Both the position numbers and the translations under genes were made by a program. Shown piece by piece: positions 26,407-34,337 of a stretch of 43,443 nt of DNA (position 1 is its first letter; the number at the start of each line of letters is the position of its first letter). The stretch lies in NCBI RefSeq assembly GCF_013425525.1, contig NZ_JACCKA010000047.1, positions 1 through 43,443 on the forward strand, in the 5' to 3' direction. Origin of the DNA: Luteimonas salinisoli. GTDB lineage: Bacteria; Pseudomonadota; Gammaproteobacteria; Xanthomonadales; Xanthomonadaceae. The notes below the pieces were generated by a model, which was not told the origin of the DNA, made no database searches, and saw only the letters and a program-made list of their open reading frames with translations.

Positions 26407-26480
26407 GGCGCAAGCGCGCCGCGTGAAGCGAGGGGTGGCCGCCGGGAAACAGCCCGGCTGAACCACGCGCAGCTCTCCCC

Positions 26481-26510
26481 TTGACGCTGCCCCGATTCGG
26501 GGCGCAGGGG
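26481..26510. terminator. Hairpin between convergent feo and zinc-ribbon genes
   Basis: GCCCCGA (26489-26495) and TCGGGGC (26497-26503) form a perfect stem, extended by partial pairing of the flanking CCCC and GGGG. It sits midway between two convergent transcription units. No T run follows, so termination efficiency is uncertain. Confidence 0.4.
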
Positions 26511-26580
26511 GCTGCGAGTGGTTATTGGAAATCCGAAATCCGCGACGCCAACTGCCGCGTTGGGATCGTGAAATGAAGCC

Positions 26581-26958
26581 CTAGTGCCGGGTGGTGACGC
26601 GCTTGGCGGGCTTGCGCATGTCGCTGGTGGGGAAGACCTCCACCGACAGGCTGAAACTGCGTTCCTGGCCGGAATGCATCGCTCCCACGCCCACCACCTG
26701 GCGGTTGATCTCGTTGCCCTCGTCGTCGCGCACGACCAGCACCACGGAGTACTCCCAGGCGCCGCCCTCGGCAGGGTGCCGGATCGTTCCCTCGACGTTG
26801 AGGGCCGTGGTCGAGGCGGCGACGCCCGCGGACGCCGCCGAATCGAAACGGAGGTAGTGCCGGCACGACGGGCAGATCGCCGCGCTCTGCAGGATCGTGG
26901 TCTTGCAGTGCGGACAGGTGCGCGTGGCGCCCGCCGCGCCAGGCCGGCCGTTGCTCAC
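26581..26958 (-). CDS. Zinc-ribbon protein coupled to bactofilin
   Basis: Unrecognised 125-aa protein. Its N-terminus has two CxxC pairs (CPHC at 15-18 and CPSC at 29-32) forming a zinc ribbon, followed by a beta-rich domain (about 50-115: EYSVVLVVRDDEGNEINRQ and the SFSLSVEVF segment) that could be an immunoglobulin-like or carbohydrate-binding sandwich. The GTG start at 26958 overlaps the bactofilin stop (GTGA), which makes translational coupling likely and argues for a shared role in the bactofilin scaffold. The longer frame upstream is bactofilin sequence read out of frame. No signal peptide. Confidence 0.8.
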   Translation of the reverse strand: MSNGRPGAAGATRTCPHCKTTILQSAAICPSCRHYLRFDSAASAGVAASTTALNVEGTIRHPAEGGAWEYSVVLVVRDDEGNEINRQVVGVGAMHSGQERSFSLSVEVFPTSDMRKPAKRVTTRH

Positions 26959-27500
26959 GAGGCGAGTTCGAGGTCCGCCTTGTCGGCCTTGGTCTCGGAC
27001 TTGCCGTTGACCTTGGTGTCCTTGGCTTCCCAACCGCACTCGACGTGGCCGCGGATCCGTGAGCCGGCGGCGACGGTCAGCGAGCCGGCCTTGAGATCGC
27101 CGTTCATCACTGCGGTGTCGAGCAGTTCCACCCGCGAGGCGGCGTCGATGTTGCCTTCCAGCTCGCCGGAGACGACGACCTTCTCCGCGCGCACGCCGCC
27201 GTTGAGCTTGGCGCCCTGCTCGATGGTGAGGTCGCCCTGCACGTTGACGTCGCCCTTGAACCTGCCGGCGATGCGGACGTGGCCGGTGCCCTCGATCTTG
27301 CCCTCGATGGTGAGGTTGGCGGCGATCAGCGACTCCTTGATCTCGGCAGCGGCGGGACGCCGCGGGGGCGAGGTCTGGGTCGGATTGAAGTCGGCCACGG
27401 CCGGCTGCGGCTCGCGGGCGGGCGCGGGGGCCGGGGCGGGAGCCGGGGCGAAGGAGGGCGTGTCCTTCTTGGCGGAGCTTGGCTGGTTGAAGATGGCCAT
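26955..27500 (-). CDS. Bactofilin cytoskeletal protein
   Basis: Polymer-forming bactofilin (DUF583, BacM/CcmA family), 181 aa. An N-terminal Pro/Ala-rich tail (residues about 15-55, APAPAPAPAPA) leads to the beta-helix core (about 55-155: AANLTIEGKIEGTGHVRIAG, GDVNVQGDLTIEQG, AEKVVVSGELEGNI) and a charged Lys/Glu tail. Bactofilins form nucleotide-free filaments that position cell-wall enzymes, chromosome segregation factors or stalk and curvature machinery. ATG 27500 was chosen over an upstream ATG because MAIFNQPSSAK is a typical N-terminus. The coupled zinc-ribbon gene follows; peptidoglycan hydrolase genes lie far away, at 39-43 kb. Confidence 0.93.
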   Translation of the reverse strand: MAIFNQPSSAKKDTPSFAPAPAPAPAPAREPQPAVADFNPTQTSPPRRPAAAEIKESLIAANLTIEGKIEGTGHVRIAGRFKGDVNVQGDLTIEQGAKLNGGVRAEKVVVSGELEGNIDAASRVELLDTAVMNGDLKAGSLTVAAGSRIRGHVECGWEAKDTKVNGKSETKADKADLELAS

Positions 27501-27734
27501 CACGGAATTCCTCATGGGCGGACAGGGACAGGCGCGTCGGCTGCCAGCGGCAGCCACGCAACGACAGGGGGTCGTGCCGCGAGACTAGCATGCACCCGCC
27601 CGCGCCCGAATGTGACCGGGCTCACCGAATCCGAGATCGGGCAGGGCGTTACGACGCTTTGTTGAGGCGGCCGTGCGAAGTCTCCACGCCACCTCCACGG
27701 GTGTTGCCGGCACCGGCCGCGCGGCCGGCGGCGG

Positions 27735-29348
27735 TCACATCCGGAAGACGCCGAAACGCGCCGGCTCGAACGCTGCGTTGAGCGTGGCCGAGATCCCGAG
27801 TCCCAGCACCCTGCGGGTGTCGGCGGGATCGATGATGCCGTCGTCCCACAGCCGTGCGGTGGCGTACCAGGGGCTGCCCTGGGTCTCGTACTGGTCGCGG
27901 ATCGGCGCCTTGAAAGCCTCCTCCTCGTCCGCGCTCCAGCTGCCGCCCTTGCCCTCGATCCCGTCGCGGCGCACGGTCGCCAGCACGCTGGCGGCCTGTT
28001 CGCCGCCCATCACGCTGATGCGCGCATTCGGCCACATCCACAGGAAGCGCGCGCCGTAGGCGCGGCCGCACATGGCGTAGTTGCCGGCGCCGAAGCTGCC
28101 GCCGATGACCACGGTGAACTTGGGAACGCTGGAGCAGGCCACCGCGGTGACCATCTTGGCGCCGTCCCTGGCGATTCCCGCGTTCTCGTACTTGCGGCCG
28201 ACCATGAAGCCGGTGATGTTCTGCAGGAACACCAGCGGGATGCCGCGCTGGTTGCACAGCTCGATGAAGTGCGCGCCCTTCAGCGCCGACTCGGAAAACA
28301 GGATGCCGTTGTTGGCGACGATGCCGACCGGGTAGCCGTGCAGGTGCGCGAAGCCGGTCACCAGGGTCTTGCCGTAGCGCGCCTTGAACTCCTGGAACTC
28401 GCTGGCGTCGACGATCCGCGCGATCACCTCGCGGATGTCGAATGGGCGGCGGGTGTCCTTGGGCACGATGCCGTACAGCTCCTCGGCCGCGTATAGCGGC
28501 TCGCGCGCCTCGCGCAGCGCCACCGGCACGGTCTTGCGGCGATTGAGGCTGCCGACGATGTCGCGGGCGATCTGCAGGGCGTGGCGGTCGTCCTCGGCGA
28601 AATGGTCGGCCACGCCGGAGACGCTGGTATGCACGTCCGCGCCGCCGAGCGCCTCGGCGTCCACGACCTCGCCGGTCGCGGCCTTCACCAGCGGAGGCCC
28701 GCCGAGGAAGATCGTGCCCTGTTCCCTGACGATCACCGATTCGTCGGACATCGCCGGCACGTAGGCGCCGCCGGCGGTGCACGAACCCATCACCACCGCG
28801 ATCTGCGGGATGTTCTCCGCGCTCATCCGCGCCTGGTTGTAGAAGATCCGGCCGAAGTGCTCGCGATCCGGGAACACCTCGTCCTGCAGCGGCAGGTACG
28901 CGCCGCCCGAATCCACCAGGTACACGCAGGGCAGGCGGTTCTCGCGCGCGAGCTCTTGCGCGCGCAGGTGCTTCTTCACCGTGATCGGGAAGTAGGTCCC
29001 GCCCTTGACCGTGGCGTCGTTGGCGACGATCACCACCTCCAGGCCCATCACCCGGCCGATGCCGCAGACCATGCCGGCCGCCGGGGCCGCGCCGTCGTAC
29101 ATGTCCTCGGCGGCGAGCGGGGCGATCTCCAGGAAAGGCGAGCCGGGATCGAGCAGGGCGCTGACCCGGTCGCGCGGCAGCAGCTTGCCGCGCGCGGTGT
29201 GGCGCTCGCGCGCGGCGTCGCCGCCGCCCTGCGCCGCACGCGCGAGCCTGCGGTCGAGCTCGGCCACCAGGGCGCGGTGATAGCCGGCGTTGTCGGCGAA
29301 CTCCTGCGAGCGTGGATCCAGGCTCGAGCTCAGTACGGGCATGGGCAT
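27735..29348 (-). CDS. liuB: Methylcrotonyl-CoA carboxylase, carboxyltransferase subunit
   Basis: Beta subunit of methylcrotonyl-CoA carboxylase, transferring CO2 from carboxybiotin to 3-methylcrotonyl-CoA to give 3-methylglutaconyl-CoA. 537 aa, two crotonase-like halves: the N-lobe with [18 protein letters not shown] and SGGAYLPLQ, then the C-lobe with [19 protein letters not shown] and [19 protein letters not shown], all hallmarks of MccB/LiuB. The first ATG is used; a second ATG two codons later is equally likely. No obvious ribosome-binding site. It is separated from liuC-liuD-liuE by the bactofilin pair and the opposite-strand feo operon, an unusual split of the liu set. A terminator lies just upstream of its start. 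Confidence 0.94.
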   Translation of the reverse strand: MPMPVLSSSLDPRSQEFADNAGYHRALVAELDRRLARAAQGGGDAARERHTARGKLLPRDRVSALLDPGSPFLEIAPLAAEDMYDGAAPAAGMVCGIGRVMGLEVVIVANDATVKGGTYFPITVKKHLRAQELARENRLPCVYLVDSGGAYLPLQDEVFPDREHFGRIFYNQARMSAENIPQIAVVMGSCTAGGAYVPAMSDESVIVREQGTIFLGGPPLVKAATGEVVDAEALGGADVHTSVSGVADHFAEDDRHALQIARDIVGSLNRRKTVPVALREAREPLYAAEELYGIVPKDTRRPFDIREVIARIVDASEFQEFKARYGKTLVTGFAHLHGYPVGIVANNGILFSESALKGAHFIELCNQRGIPLVFLQNITGFMVGRKYENAGIARDGAKMVTAVACSSVPKFTVVIGGSFGAGNYAMCGRAYGARFLWMWPNARISVMGGEQAASVLATVRRDGIEGKGGSWSADEEEAFKAPIRDQYETQGSPWYATARLWDDGIIDPADTRRVLGLGISATLNAAFEPARFGVFRM

Positions 29349-29388
29349 GTCCGGCGGGGGAAGCTCATCAGGATACCCGTCCGCAAAA

Positions 29389-29418
29389 CAAAAGGCCGCC
29401 GGCGAACCGGCGGCCTTT
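29389..29418 (-). terminator. Terminator of the Ala/Asp lipoprotein gene
   Basis: AAAGGCCGCCGG (29391-29402), loop CGAA, then CCGGCGGCCTTT (29407-29418): a perfect 12-bp stem, followed on the minus strand by TTTTGTTTTG. It begins about 47 bp past the lipoprotein stop and about 43 bp before the liuB start, so liuB needs its own promoter or read-through. Confidence 0.88.
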
Positions 29419-29464
29419 CTGCACGTGCTGTTGTCGCGAGGCCCCGGAGGGGGCCGGGCGGAAC

Positions 29465-29812
29465 TCAGTGCATGTCGTCTTCGGCTGCGTCCTGGGCCTC
29501 GTCGGCGGTGTCGGCAGCGTCCTCGGCGACATCGGCCGCGTCTTCGGCGGCGTCGGCGGCGGCATCGGCAGCGTCGTCGGTGGCAGCGGCCGAAGCGTCG
29601 GCGGCGGCGTCGGCGGCGGTGTCGGCAGCCATGTCGGCGGTGTCGGCAGCGGCCTGGGCGGTCTCGTCGCCGTAGGCGGCGTCGGCCTGAGCCTGGGCCT
29701 CGGCAGCGGCGTCAGCGGCATCGGCAGCCGCGTCCTGGGCGGCGTCCTGGTTCGAACAGGCGGCCAGGGCGAAACCCATGGCCAGGGCAAGCAGAGCCTT
29801 GTTGATGGACAT
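29465..29812 (-). CDS. Ala/Asp-repeat acidic lipoprotein
   Basis: Predicted 115-aa lipoprotein. The signal peptide [19 protein letters not shown] has a lipobox (LAAC, Cys19). The mature part is almost entirely Ala with Asp, Glu, Thr and Gln in short repeats of the ADAA/AADTAD type, so it should be an acidic amphipathic helix or coiled coil with a very low pI. No enzyme fold is recognised. Size, lipidation and helical repeats recall Lpp-like spacer lipoproteins, but it ends EDDMH without the C-terminal Lys used for peptidoglycan attachment. GAGGAAA lies eight bases before the chosen ATG, a consensus-like promoter lies upstream and a strong terminator follows, so it is a monocistronic, probably well-expressed gene. 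Confidence 0.85.
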   Translation of the reverse strand: MSINKALLALAMGFALAACSNQDAAQDAAADAADAAAEAQAQADAAYGDETAQAAADTADMAADTAADAAADASAAATDDAADAAADAAEDAADVAEDAADTADEAQDAAEDDMH

Positions 29813-29872
29813 GATTGATATTTCCTCGTCGTGTTGGTGAGTCAGAACGCGCGAATCGGCGCGCCGGGGCAC

Positions 29873-29900
29873 ATCATGACAAGCCGCCGTTGGGTGTCAA
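29873..29900 (-). promoter_or_regulatory. Promoter of the Ala/Asp lipoprotein gene
   Basis: On the minus strand: perfect TTGACA (29895-29900), a 16-bp spacer, then CATGAT (29873-29878). An AT-rich stretch with T and A runs (about 29906-29936) lies just upstream, where an UP element would be. It is about 60 nt before the ATG. Confidence 0.65.
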
Positions 29901-29940
29901 GTAGGTGTTTGATTTTTTTCGTAAAAATGGCGTTAACCGG

Positions 29941-31116
29941 CTAGAGCAGTTCAACCGCGATTGCGGTCGCCTCGCCGCCGCCGATGCACAGGGAAGCCAC
30001 GCCACGGCGCCCTCCGCGCGCGCGCAGGGCGTGGATCAGGGTCACCACCAGTCGTGCGCCGCTGGCGCCGATGGGGTGGCCGAGCGCGCAGGCCCCGCCG
30101 TTCACGTTCAGCCGCTCGTGGGCGATTCCCAGGTCCTTCATCGGCGCCATCGCCACGCAGGCGAAGGCCTCGTTGATCTCGAACAGGTCGACGTCCTCCA
30201 CCTTCCAGCCGGCGCGCTCGAGCACGCTGCCGATCGCCTTCACCGGCGCGGTGGTGAACCACTCCGGCGCCTGGGCGTGGCCGGCGTGCGCGACGATGCG
30301 CGCCAGCGGCTGCAGGCCGCGGCGGCCGGCCTCGTCGGCGGACATCAGCACCGTGGCCGCGGCGCCGTCGGAGATCTTCGACGACGACGCGGCGGTGAGG
30401 CGCCCCTCCTTGCCGAAGGCCGGACGCAGCGTCGGGATCTTCGCGGTGTCGATGCGCCCGGGCTCCTCGTCGGTGTCGACAGAATGCTCGCCCTTGCGGG
30501 TACGCACCGTGACCGGGACGATCTCGCCGGCGAAGGCGCCGCCGGCGATCGCCGCCTGCGCGCGCTGCGCGCTCTCGGCGGAGAAGGCATCGAGGTCTTC
30601 TCGGCTCAGCTGGTACTTTTCGCAGGTGATGTCGCCGAAGACGCCCATCGCCTTGCCGTCGTAGGGGTTGGTGAGTCCGTCCCAGGCCATGTGATCGAGG
30701 AACTCGGCGCTGCCGTAGCGGATCCCGGTGCGCGAGCCGTTGAGCAGGTGCGGCGCGTTGGTCATCGATTCCATGCCGCCGGCTACCACCACCGCCGAGG
30801 ATCCCGCGCGGATGATGTCGTGCCCCAGCATGATCGCCTTCATGCCGGAACCGCAGACCTTGTTGATGGTGGTGCAGCCGGTCCGGTCCGGGATCTCCGC
30901 CGCGCGCGACGCCTGGCGCGCCGGGGCCTGCCCCAGGCCGGCCGGCAGCACGCAGCCCATGATCACCTCGTCGACCTGGTCGGCGGCCAGGCCGGCGTGC
31001 TGCAGCGCGCCGGTGATCGCCGAGGCACCGAGCGTCGGGGTAGGCACGCCGGTGAACTGGCCGAGAAAGGAACCGATGGCGGTGCGCTTGGCGCCGACGA
31101 TGACGATGTCGCTCAT
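29941..31116 (-). CDS. Acetyl-CoA C-acetyltransferase (thiolase)
   Basis: Biosynthetic/degradative thiolase II (AtoB/PhaA-like), 391 aa, splitting acetoacetyl-CoA or 2-methylacetoacetyl-CoA with CoA, or condensing two acetyl-CoA. The nucleophilic Cys is in NKVCGSGMKA (about residue 88). The catalytic FEINEAFA, the GGACALGHPIGASGAR histidine segment and the C-terminal LCIGGGEATAIA Cys segment are all intact. The start at MSDIVI has GGAG nine bases upstream. Its position fits the end of the leucine and isoleucine routes encoded nearby. It is divergent from the autotransporter gene, with a good promoter 44 bp before the start. Confidence 0.95.
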   Translation of the reverse strand: MSDIVIVGAKRTAIGSFLGQFTGVPTPTLGASAITGALQHAGLAADQVDEVIMGCVLPAGLGQAPARQASRAAEIPDRTGCTTINKVCGSGMKAIMLGHDIIRAGSSAVVVAGGMESMTNAPHLLNGSRTGIRYGSAEFLDHMAWDGLTNPYDGKAMGVFGDITCEKYQLSREDLDAFSAESAQRAQAAIAGGAFAGEIVPVTVRTRKGEHSVDTDEEPGRIDTAKIPTLRPAFGKEGRLTAASSSKISDGAAATVLMSADEAGRRGLQPLARIVAHAGHAQAPEWFTTAPVKAIGSVLERAGWKVEDVDLFEINEAFACVAMAPMKDLGIAHERLNVNGGACALGHPIGASGARLVVTLIHALRARGGRRGVASLCIGGGEATAIAVELL

Positions 31117-31159
31117 GAAGCTTGCTCCGGCAGGGGCGGGGGGCCCCGGGAAAGCGGCG

Positions 31160-31188
31160 ATTATCGCGCCGCGTGGATGGTGCGGCAA
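31160..31188 (-). promoter_or_regulatory. Promoter of the thiolase gene
   Basis: On the minus strand: TTGCCG (31183-31188), a 17-bp spacer, then GATAAT (31160-31165), five of six -10 matches at ideal spacing, in the divergent gap between the thiolase and the autotransporter. Confidence 0.65.
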
Positions 31189-31247
31189 ACGCATGCCCAT
31201 TCAGCGGTTGCGATCGCCGGGGAAACGCGCTGCGTCACGTTTCCGCG

Positions 31248-31277
31248 GTGGCACGCCCCGTTGTTTGCGGGTATAGA
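31248..31277 (+). promoter_or_regulatory. Weak candidate promoter of the autotransporter gene
   Basis: GTGGCA (31248-31253), an 18-bp spacer and TATAGA (31272-31277), about 95 nt before the ATG. It is moderate at both hexamers and is listed because no better match exists in the gap. Confidence 0.3.
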
Positions 31278-31372
31278 TGACCGCACCGGATGGTGGAGCA
31301 GGGATCGGTGCGTGTCGCCCGCGTGGTGCGGCAACGGCAGTGGCGCCCGGAACAGAGAAGGAACCCATCGCT

Positions 31373-34222
31373 ATGGCGGAACAGATTTCCGGTGCCCGCG
31401 CGGCACCGTCCTGCAGACTTTCGTTGCTGGCCCTCGCGGTCGGCGTGGCGCTCACCGCCTGCGGCGGCGGCGGCAGCGACAACCGTCCCGATCCGCCGCC
31501 TACCGAGCGGCCGCCGCCGCCGCCGACCACGGTCGAGCCGCCGAACCCGGACTACAGCGAACACCTCGCGCTCACCAATAGCTACGAGGCGCACGACGCC
31601 GGCCTGACCGGCGAGGGCGTACGCATCGGCGTGCTCGACACCGGCGTGAACAGCGAACATCCCGCCCTCGCCGGACGGGTCGTGGACAACCTGGTGTACG
31701 TGAGCAGCATCGATAACGATCTCTCGGTGGACGATGTCGACGGCCACGGCACCGCGGTGACGCAGATCATCGCCGGGACCCCGTTCGGTCAGTGGCCCGG
31801 CGGCATCGCTCCCGGTGCGGAGATCGTCTCGGCACGCATCATCAACGACGAGCCGCCGGACGACGACGGCAGCGGCGAGGGCAACGAGGTGGACGGGCCG
31901 CTCGGTCTCGAGCCGATCCACCAGGACATGATCGATCGCGGCGTGCGCATCCTCAACAATTCCTGGGGTGGACTGTATTGGGACGATTCCGCGGCGACCG
32001 CACCGATCGCGGACGAGTACCGGGATTTCATTTTCGACAACGACGGGCTTGTGGTGTTCGCCACCGGCAACCTCGAGGGTGCCGACCCGACCGACATGTC
32101 GGCTCTGCCGAGCCAGCCCGGCCCTAACGGCACCACTCCGGCGGCGGATCTGGAGCGCGGCTGGCTCGCCGTCGCGGCCCTGGACGCCGACGACCCGACG
32201 CAGTTGGCTGAGTACTCCAACGCCTGCGGCATCGCCATGAACTACTGCCTGTCGGCTCCCGGCACGGTGGTTGTCACCGGCACCGACGATGCGCCCGACG
32301 CGCCCGAGTACTGGCGCTGGTCCGGCACCTCGTTCGCCGCGCCGCAGGTCTCGGGCGCCGCCGCGCTGGTCTGGGAGGCCTTCCCCTGGTTCGACAACGA
32401 TCTGGTGCGCCAGACCATCCTCGGCACCGCCGCTGACATCGGCGCTCCGGGCGTCGACGAGGTATTCGGCTACGGCCTGCTGGACGTCGGCAAGGCCGTG
32501 CAGGGACCCGGCCGCTTCGACTGGGGCCGGGTGACCGCCGACTTCGACGACATGAGTTCGGAATGGTCGAACGACATCGCCGGCAGCGGCGGGCTGACCA
32601 AGCGCGGCAGCGGGCTGCTCGAGCTTTCCGGCGACAACGACTACCGCGGCGAGACCCGCGTCGAGGAGGGCGTGCTGCGGCTGAGCGGCGCGCTGAACCG
32701 CTCGGCGGTGTCGATCGCCGGCAACGGCATGCTCAGTGGCGACGGTGTGGTCGCCGGCAACGTCGACAACGCCGGCGTCGTGTACCTGGATGCCGGCGAC
32801 GGCACCACCGCGCTGACCGTCGGCGGCGACTACCGGCATCGCGATGGCGCGCAGCTGTCGCTGCTGTTCGGCGCCGGCGCGCTGGCGGTCGGCGGCGACG
32901 CCCACATCGAAGGCGGCACCGTGCATGTGGCCGGCGTGCTCGACGGCTACACGACCCAGAACGACGAGGTGGTGCTGCGCGCCGACGGGACACTCAACGG
33001 CGCCTTCGACGGCTACACGTTCGACGAGGACGCGGTGTTCTTCGAGGGCGCGTTGGTGCACGACTACAGCTTCGACCTGGTGCTGCTCAGGATCAACCGC
33101 CTCGACGTGCTCGCCACCGCCTCCGCGTTCGGGACCGTCAGCGCGGCATCGCTATCGTCGGCGCAGCGCGTGGAGACCGCGTTCCGGCAGATCGACGGCC
33201 AGCGCGAGAGCGGGGCCGGCACCATCGCCGACGGCTTCATCCGCGCCGCCGGCGAGTTCCAGCGCATCCCTGACGAAGCCACTGCCGCCGCCTCGCTCTC
33301 GAGCCTCTCGGGCGAGCTGCACGCGCTGGCGTCCTCGGCCACGTTCGACGCCATCGACCTGGGCCGGCGCGCGCTGTCGGCGCAGTTCGGCCAGGCCGCG
33401 GCCCGGCGGGGCGTACAGGGGCCGCAGGTCTGGCAGCGGCAGCTGGGCCAGGGCGGACAGGGCGGCTTCACCGGCAACGGGTTCGCGCTCGACGGCTGGA
33501 TGATCGGCCGCGACCACCGTTTCGGCGGCAACGGCGTGGCGGGCTTCGCGTTCGGCGAGAGTCGCGCCGACAGCCGTCGCGACGGCAGCCGCGACCGTGG
33601 ACGCGATCGCCAGACGCATGCCCAGCTCTACGCCGGCAGCCTGCACGGCAACGCGTATACGCTGGCCCAGGCCGGCTTCGGGCGCTTCGACCGGCAACTC
33701 GAACGGCACCTGTTCACCGGGCGTCGGTCGGCGGGCGTGGCGACCGCCTACGCCGGCGATTTTTTCAACGCCAATCTCGAGAGCGGCTACCGTTTCGGCG
33801 GACACGATGCGGCGGTGACGCCATACGTCGGCGCCGAGTACACCCGGGTCGACAGCGAGGGCTTCCTCGAGCCCGGGGCGGACGGGTTCGGGCTGCGCGC
33901 CGACCCGTGGACCTCGAGCCGCAGCCAGGCCATCGCCGGGGTTCGCGCCGAGCGCGGCTGGCGGGGCCTGACGCTGCATGGCTACGCGGAGTGGCAGCAC
34001 ACCCTGGGCGCCAGCGGGCTGGACTTCGATGCGAGCTTCGTCGGCGCCGACGCCTGGTCGCCGCTGGGCGGCCTGCAACCGGGGCGCTCGGGAGGGCTGT
34101 TCGGGCTCGGGCTGGAGGCCTGGGCCGGGCGCCGCGGCGTGGTGACGCTGGGGTGGGACCAGCGGTTCGGGCCGCGCGGCGACGCGCGCATGGTCTCGCT
34201 GCGCTACGCGCTGGGGTTCTGA
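31373..34222 (+). CDS. Lipidated subtilisin-like autotransporter protease
   Basis: Type Va secreted serine protease of 949 aa. A lipoprotein signal with LTAC (Cys30) is followed by a Pro-rich linker (about 40-58, with a five-proline run) and an S8 subtilase domain with Asp89 in VLDTGV, His125 in DGHGTAV, the oxyanion Asn in ATGN (233) and Ser320 in SGTSFAAP. A PATR-type passenger repeat follows (GLTKRGSGLLELSGDNDYRG, about 400-440), then a beta-helical stalk and a C-terminal autotransporter barrel (about 680-949) ending in Phe. The start at 31373 has AAGGA ten bases upstream and gives the lipobox. A lipidated S8 autotransporter resembles NalP of Neisseria, which stays surface-tethered and processes other surface proteins; the same role here is inference. 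A hairpin follows the stop. Confidence 0.93.
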   Translation: MAEQISGARAAPSCRLSLLALAVGVALTACGGGGSDNRPDPPPTERPPPPPTTVEPPNPDYSEHLALTNSYEAHDAGLTGEGVRIGVLDTGVNSEHPALAGRVVDNLVYVSSIDNDLSVDDVDGHGTAVTQIIAGTPFGQWPGGIAPGAEIVSARIINDEPPDDDGSGEGNEVDGPLGLEPIHQDMIDRGVRILNNSWGGLYWDDSAATAPIADEYRDFIFDNDGLVVFATGNLEGADPTDMSALPSQPGPNGTTPAADLERGWLAVAALDADDPTQLAEYSNACGIAMNYCLSAPGTVVVTGTDDAPDAPEYWRWSGTSFAAPQVSGAAALVWEAFPWFDNDLVRQTILGTAADIGAPGVDEVFGYGLLDVGKAVQGPGRFDWGRVTADFDDMSSEWSNDIAGSGGLTKRGSGLLELSGDNDYRGETRVEEGVLRLSGALNRSAVSIAGNGMLSGDGVVAGNVDNAGVVYLDAGDGTTALTVGGDYRHRDGAQLSLLFGAGALAVGGDAHIEGGTVHVAGVLDGYTTQNDEVVLRADGTLNGAFDGYTFDEDAVFFEGALVHDYSFDLVLLRINRLDVLATASAFGTVSAASLSSAQRVETAFRQIDGQRESGAGTIADGFIRAAGEFQRIPDEATAAASLSSLSGELHALASSATFDAIDLGRRALSAQFGQAAARRGVQGPQVWQRQLGQGGQGGFTGNGFALDGWMIGRDHRFGGNGVAGFAFGESRADSRRDGSRDRGRDRQTHAQLYAGSLHGNAYTLAQAGFGRFDRQLERHLFTGRRSAGVATAYAGDFFNANLESGYRFGGHDAAVTPYVGAEYTRVDSEGFLEPGADGFGLRADPWTSSRSQAIAGVRAERGWRGLTLHGYAEWQHTLGASGLDFDASFVGADAWSPLGGLQPGRSGGLFGLGLEAWAGRRGVVTLGWDQRFGPRGDARMVSLRYALGF

Positions 34223-34233
34223 GGCGGCCGGCT

Positions 34234-34260
34234 CCCCTTCCCGCCTGGCGCGGGGAGGGG
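34234..34260 (+). terminator. Hairpin after the autotransporter gene
   Basis: CCCCTTCCCGC (34234-34244) pairs with GCGGGGAGGGG (34250-34260) with one G-T mismatch and a 5-nt loop, 12 bp past the stop. There is no T tract, so it may be a weak or Rho-assisted terminator. Confidence 0.45.
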
Positions 34261-34305
34261 TGGGGCGGCGGCGTCGCCCCCGACGGCCCGGAACGGCCAC
34301 GGCGG

Positions 34306-34311
34306 TATAAT
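34306..34311 (+). promoter_or_regulatory. Perfect -10 box upstream of rimO
   Basis: TATAAT ends 26 bp before the rimO ATG. No -35 consensus is visible at 16-18 bp. A perfect -10 in an otherwise GC-rich gap makes it the likely rimO promoter. Confidence 0.5.
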
Positions 34312-34337
34312 CGCCGGCCGCCCCGTCCGGCCCCCGC

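Noticed and set aside
24002..26413. 803-codon frame antisense to feoAB
   Set aside because: His/Gln/Arg-rich shadow translation with no motif; feoA and feoB carry all expected motifs.
29312..29818. Gly/Val-repeat frame opposite the Ala/Asp lipoprotein
   Set aside because: The repeats are the complement of the Ala/Asp codons. The minus-strand gene has the signal peptide, ribosome-binding site, promoter and terminator.
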